This document shows positions 59,973 through 64,000 of a stretch of DNA of 64,000 bases, in pieces; within the stretch, counting starts at the first letter, position 1, and each line of letters opens with the position of its first letter. The notes beneath the pieces are model-generated. The model saw only the letters and a list, made by a program, of their open reading frames with translations, was not told the origin of the DNA and made no database searches. Position numbers and translations under genes: made by a program. This stretch comes from Lysobacterales bacterium (lineage in GTDB: Bacteria; Pseudomonadota; Gammaproteobacteria; Xanthomonadales; Xanthomonadaceae), in the NCBI GenBank assembly GCA_019510125.1, contig JAEKKX010000016.1, forward strand, positions 88,347-152,346, written 5' to 3'.

Positions 59973-61538
59973 GCGGGGCTCCGGGGGGGATTCGGGGACG
60001 GCGCCCTGCGGGGAGGTCGCCGGATCAAACGGCGATTTTCCCTGTTCCGGCGGGCCCGCGTCGAATCGGGCCACCGGCGGCGGCGGCGCGGGCTCCGGCG
60101 GCGGCGGCGCGGCCTCCGCCTCCTCGGCGCCGGCGCCGCGCTGGCGCAGCAGGGTCAGCGCGAAGCCGCCGACCACCGCCGCGCCGACCACCAGGAAGCC
60201 CCACAGCATCCAGCGCCGCCAGTCGAGCGGCTTTTCCGGCTCGGCGTAGGCGCCGGCCCCGGCCGCTTCGGTCCGCGCGCCGAGCGCGGCCGACGGCGGC
60301 GTCCAGTCCGCGCCCAGGCGCTTGCGCAGCGGCGCGAGCGCGGCTTCGACCGGCAGCGACTCGCGGCGGGCGACGCGGCTGCCGGCCGCCAGCACGAACG
60401 GGCCGTTGCCCTGAGCCAGGAACACGAACCGGTCCGGCAGGTAGCCGACCGCCAGCGACGGCGGCGGCGCCAGCGCCACCGGGCTGCGCAGCCGCCAGTC
60501 GCGCGCCGGCATCGGCGCGGTCAGCACGTAGTCCTCGTTGTCCACCTGCAGGCCGCCCTGGCGCAGCCGGAACACCAGCGTGCGGCCCATCGGCACCCAG
60601 CCGGTGGCGTCGTCCGCGGCCGCGCCCGGATGCGCATCGACGATCACGTCGGCGGTGGCGTTGTCGGCACCCAAACCAATCCCGATCCGCCCCACCGGCA
60701 GCGTCGCCGGCAGCCGGTAGCGATACACCTTGCCCTTGCCGAAGGCGTCCGACGACTCGCCCTCGAACGTCGCCGTCGCCCGGCGCCACTGCGGCGGCGC
60801 GGCGCCGGCGCGCAGCCGCCGCGCGGTGACCTGCAGCCCCGGCAGCGGATCGCCGTCGAGCTGGCGCAGGCGCAGGTAGCGCAGCGGCGTGGCCGGCAGC
60901 GCGATGTCGCGCCGCTGGAGCACGGCGCCGCCCTGGCGCAGCGAGACCACCGCCGCGGCGTCGACCAGCGGCTGCCAGTGTTCGAGGTCGTCGCTGCCCT
61001 CCACCGCGAAGCGGGCGCGGGTGTCGCCGCGTTCGGGCCAGCGCAGTTCGAGCCGATCGACGGTCGCCGGACGGGTCGGGTCGCGGTTGAGGTCGGCGTC
61101 CAGCACGTAGTCGATGAAGTTCTGCGGCGTGGCCGCGGCGCCCACGTCGGCCTGCAGCAGGTGCAGGCGGCCGGTGCCGTCGCGCTCGAGCCGCAGCGAC
61201 ACGTCGTCGGCGCCGTCGGCGCGGCGTGGCAGCGCGAACACCGGCAGCGCCACTTCGGCCACGCCCGGCGCCGCCTGCGGATCGATCGTCAGCCGCGCCA
61301 CCGGCACCGACTGTCCGTCGGCGTTGAAGACCTCGAAATCGCCGAGCTGCGGATCGGTCAGCGCCGCATAGACCTCGGGCGTGAGCGCGAACTGCCAGGC
61401 GGCGCTCTGGCCGTTGGTCGCCAGCGGCCAGCGGTAGGCGTAGTCGCCGGGCTGGGCGGCGTGGCCCGCGCCGGCGGCGAACGCCAGCAGGGCGGCGGCG
61501 AGGAGGACGGACGAACGACGGACGGACGACGCGGTCAT
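59973..61538 (-). CDS. DUF3999 membrane-anchored periplasmic protein, no stop before pgk
   Basis: About 522 residues from ATG 61538 to the pgk start. A signal peptide (about 1-28) leads to a large periplasmic beta-rich region with the DUF3999 pattern ([53 protein letters not shown]), and a C-terminal helix ([22 protein letters not shown], about 450-471) followed by a Pro/Ala/Glu-rich cytoplasmic tail. No stop codon separates it from pgk. It overlaps the DUF2339 gene by 4 bp (ATGA); DUF2339 and DUF3999 genes are commonly paired. Function of the pair is unknown. Confidence 0.8.
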
Positions 61539-64000
61539 GCGGGGGACTCCGTGGCGGCGCGGCGCGGCGGCGCGGGGGCGAAATAGCCGACCGCGGCGCA
61601 CAGCAGGCCGTAGGCGATGAACGACACGATACCGAAGATGTCGCCGAGATTGCTGCGGTCGACGATCAGCAGCTTGAGCAGCACCACGCCCATCAGCACC
61701 GCGCCCGCGCCCCACAGCAGGCGGTCGCCGCGGCGCGAGCCGAAGATCCAGCCGAGCACGCCGAGCACGCTCCAGACCACGGTCAGCGCGGTCTGCACCA
61801 CGCTGTCGCCCAGCATCGACGGCGACCAGGCGACATCGCCCCAGTGGTGGGCGCCGCGCAGGGTGGCGAAGGTGATCCAGGCGAACGTCGCCAGCGCGAA
61901 CAGCGGCACCCCGATCCGCCCGCCCTGGCGCCCCATGCCCCAGACTTCGTGCGCGAGCAGCGCCAGCGCGGCGAGCTGGAACAGTTCCAGCGGGTTGAGC
62001 ACGGTCACCCACGGCAGCGGCGCGCTCGCGCCCGGGAAGAACAGCGACAGCAGCCAGCCCAGCGACAGCACTGCCGCCGCCGAGGCCAGCAGCACGCTGC
62101 GGTAGTCCTCGAACCCGCGCGCCAGCGGCGGCGCCAGCAGCGCCGGGCGCAGCCGCAGCGCGGCGGCGAACAGCAGCACCGGCAGGCCCAGCGCGACGAT
62201 GCGCCAGCCGTCGCCCATGCCCGGCACGTAGGTCGCGCCGACGTCACTGTCGTGGTACACGAGGTGGAACGCGCCCAGCGCGATCGCCGCGATCCACGAC
62301 CACCACCAGCCGCCGTGCGCGAGCAGGCGCACCGGCATGCCGGTCGCGCGCAGGCAGGTGAGCGCGCGCCAGCCGGCGACGGCGTAGAACAGCCACGCCA
62401 GCGCGCCGCCGTGGGCGAACGGATGCGCGTGGTCGGCCGACTGCAGCATCGCGAACGGCACGCCCAGCGCTAGCGCCAGCGCGGCGGTCGCGCCGAACAC
62501 CGGGAAGGCGTCGAAGCGGCGGCGCACCTCGGCCGTCAGCCAGCCGGTGCCGGCGAGGAACGCGAACATCGCGTCGATGGCGTAACGGTCCGGGACGTGA
62601 TCGACGATCTCCTGGCCGCCGGCGAAGGTCCACCAGCCCAGGCCCCACAGCGCGAACAGTGCGACCACGCCGGTGTCGAGCGTGCGCCGGTAGATCCACG
62701 CCGTCGCGAAGCCGCCGATCGCGATCAGCAGCGCGCTCATGTACGCCGCGTTGGCGATCGGCGTGGTCGAGGCCAGCGCAGCGGTCGGCGTGAAGCCGGC
62801 GCTGAGTCCGCCGATGCCGGCGACGTAGGCCAACGCCGCGCCCGCCTGCAGCAGCAGGCCGGTGAGCTGCGGCAGCCTGCGGTCCTGGCGCAGGCCGAGC
62901 CAGACGAGGACCGCGCCTTCGATCGCGAACACGCTGGCGGTCGCCCGCGCCGACAGCGCCAGCGGCACCGCGAGCGTGGCGAACCCGACCGCGATCACCG
63001 CCCAGGTCTCGATCAGGGTGGCGAAGCGCGGGCGGCTGCGCAGGCCCGCGGCGAGCAGCGCGTAGGTCGCGGCCATCGCCAGCGCCGACAGCGCCAGCGG
63101 CATCCGCCCGTCGCCGAACGGCGCGCCGTGCAGCAGGCCGGCCTGCAGCGCGAACACCACCAGCGGGGTGCCGATCACCAGGGTGCCGTCGACCGCGCGG
63201 TACGCGTTGCCGCCGGCGGCGGAGCGGCGGTTGGCGTAGAACACCGGGATCAGCAGGTACAGCGCGAAGAACAGGATCAGGAAGGGCTCGGTGCTGGCGA
63301 ACTTCTCCGGCCGGTAGTCGAGCACGCCCCAGAGCGTGCCGATGGCGAAGGTGAAGACGAAGCCGATGAGGTTGAGCAGCCGCCACGGCCGGTTCCACGC
63401 GATCGCGAAGATGCCGAGGTTGAGCACCGCGTAGTAGGAGAACAGCGCGACGTGGTTGCCGCTGCCGGTCGAGAGCCAGATCGGCGCGAGGAAGCCGGCG
63501 AGGATGCCGAACACCGCCAGCGCCAGCGCGTCCTGCAGCACCGCGAGCACGCACAGCCCCGCGACCAGCGCGATGGTGATGCCGAAGGCCGCGCCCGCCG
63601 GGATCAGGTGGTAGAGCTTGAACGCGGCGAACGTCACCAGCATCAGCACGCCGATGGCGCCGCCCTGCAGCGACAGCGAGAACGCGCGCCGGGTCTCGCG
63701 CTGGCGCCAGGCGAACACCAGCCCGCCCAGCGCGGCCGCGGCGACGCCGGCCAGGCGCAGCTCGATCGGCACCCGCACCCAGCCCTGGTCGCTGGCGTAT
63801 TTCAGCAGCGCGGCCACGCCGGCCAGCAGCACCAGCATGCCGATCTTCACCGGCACGTTGCCCTCGGTGAACCAGCCGCGCACCGCATCGACCGCGCGGC
63901 CCAGCGCCTCGCCGACGACGTCGCGCGGCGGCGCGGCCGGCGGGGTCCATGCGGCCGGAGGCGCGGCCGGCGGCGGCGCAGCCTCGCGCGCGGGCGCCGG
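61535..64000 (-). CDS. DUF2339 polytopic membrane protein, partial
   Basis: At least 822 residues; the start lies beyond the right edge. The visible N-terminal part is Pro/Ala-rich and cytoplasmic ([19 protein letters not shown]), then [20 protein letters not shown] starts a long series of more than twenty hydrophobic helices typical of DUF2339 proteins. It ends [19 protein letters not shown]2339 proteins are uncharacterised inner-membrane proteins, usually encoded next to DUF3999 as here. A GTG at 63883 is internal to the open frame and not the true start. Confidence 0.88.
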   Translation of the reverse strand, partial: PAPAREAAPPPAAPPAAWTPPAAPPRDVVGEALGRAVDAVRGWFTEGNVPVKIGMLVLLAGVAALLKYASDQGWVRVPIELRLAGVAAAALGGLVFAWRQRETRRAFSLSLQGGAIGVLMLVTFAAFKLYHLIPAGAAFGITIALVAGLCVLAVLQDALALAVFGILAGFLAPIWLSTGSGNHVALFSYYAVLNLGIFAIAWNRPWRLLNLIGFVFTFAIGTLWGVLDYRPEKFASTEPFLILFFALYLLIPVFYANRRSAAGGNAYRAVDGTLVIGTPLVVFALQAGLLHGAPFGDGRMPLALSALAMAATYALLAAGLRSRPRFATLIETWAVIAVGFATLAVPLALSARATASVFAIEGAVLVWLGLRQDRRLPQLTGLLLQAGAALAYVAGIGGLSAGFTPTAALASTTPIANAAYMSALLIAIGGFATAWIYRRTLDTGVVALFALWGLGWWTFAGGQEIVDHVPDRYAIDAMFAFLAGTGWLTAEVRRRFDAFPVFGATAALALALGVPFAMLQSADHAHPFAHGGALAWLFYAVAGWRALTCLRATGMPVRLLAHGGWWWSWIAAIALGAFHLVYHDSDVGATYVPGMGDGWRIVALGLPVLLFAAALRLRPALLAPPLARGFEDYRSVLLASAAAVLSLGWLLSLFFPGASAPLPWVTVLNPLELFQLAALALLAHEVWGMGRQGGRIGVPLFALATFAWITFATLRGAHHWGDVAWSPSMLGDSVVQTALTVVWSVLGVLGWIFGSRRGDRLLWGAGAVLMGVVLLKLLIVDRSNLGDIFGIVSFIAYGLLCAAVGYFAPAPPRRAATESPA

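Overview
The window is a GC-rich chromosomal segment of a gammaproteobacterium, most likely a member of the Xanthomonadales (Lysobacter/Luteimonas/Xanthomonas type). Reasons: type IV pilus genes pilC-pilD followed by coaE; a ctaC-ctaD-small ORF-ctaG-ctaE / SURF1-ctaA-ctaB aa3 oxidase locus; a PutA without the ribbon-helix-helix DNA-binding domain; a phoPQ pair preceded by a PepSY-like gene; frequent GTG/TTG starts; and dispersed GTAG-type palindromic (REP) repeats. This placement is inferred from gene content and not from a database search.

Layout. 1-1.8 kb: end of the pilus locus (pilC end, pilD, coaE, a DUF2256 zinc-ribbon protein). 1.9-3.0 kb: acyltransferase. 3.0-3.4 kb: two REP pairs. 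3.4-8.0 kb: a low-GC small membrane protein plus a 1450-residue secreted Rhs/YD-repeat protein with a cysteine-rich tip, the most foreign-looking part of the window. 8.1-9.4 kb: secreted amidohydrolase. 9.5-17.6 kb: cytochrome c oxidase subunits and heme O/A synthesis. 17.9-24.8 kb: putA, an inverted REP pair, tex, a 2OG-Fe(II) oxygenase. 24.9-27.3 kb: a BlaI-type repressor with a four-copy 14-bp operator array and a BlaR1-like M56 peptidase carrying a heptad-repeat domain. 27.7-32.9 kb: dusA, an arginine-deiminase-fold enzyme, a PepSY-like protein, phoP, phoQ. 33-39.4 kb: MtfA-like peptidase, a DAK2-DegV fusion, plsY, birA, coaX, SPOR protein. 39.5-46.2 kb: tRNA-Thr, arginase, small proteins, Rieske protein, FAH-family enzyme, mscL, M28 peptidase, and a RebB-family (R-body) gene. 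46.3-53 kb: REP pair, rlmB, two tail-anchored proteins with ribosomal L7/L12-like segments, macrodomain protein, RND efflux pump. 53-60 kb: glycolytic genes (fba, pyk, pgk) interleaved with a malonyltransferase, a phosphoesterase and a HAD phosphatase. 60-64 kb: DUF3999 and DUF2339 membrane proteins, the DUF3999 frame running without a stop into pgk.

How parts work together. ctaC/D/E are the oxidase core, CtaG inserts copper, CtaB and CtaA convert heme B to O to A, and SURF1 and two small membrane proteins assist; several of these genes overlap by 4 bp (ATGA), implying coupled translation. PhoP/PhoQ probably control the PepSY-like gene, which has a candidate direct-repeat box upstream. Fba, Pgk and Pyk are lower-glycolysis enzymes, all on the minus strand.

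Most of the window is housekeeping. The parts most likely to repay attention are the Rhs tip with its partner gene, the isolated RebB homologue, the BlaI/M56 system, the paired L7/L12-like tail-anchored proteins, the DUF3999-Pgk continuous frame, the DAK2-DegV fusion, the several REP families and a recurring -10-to-ATG arrangement that suggests leaderless transcripts. I found no CRISPR array, intact insertion sequence, prophage or integrase.
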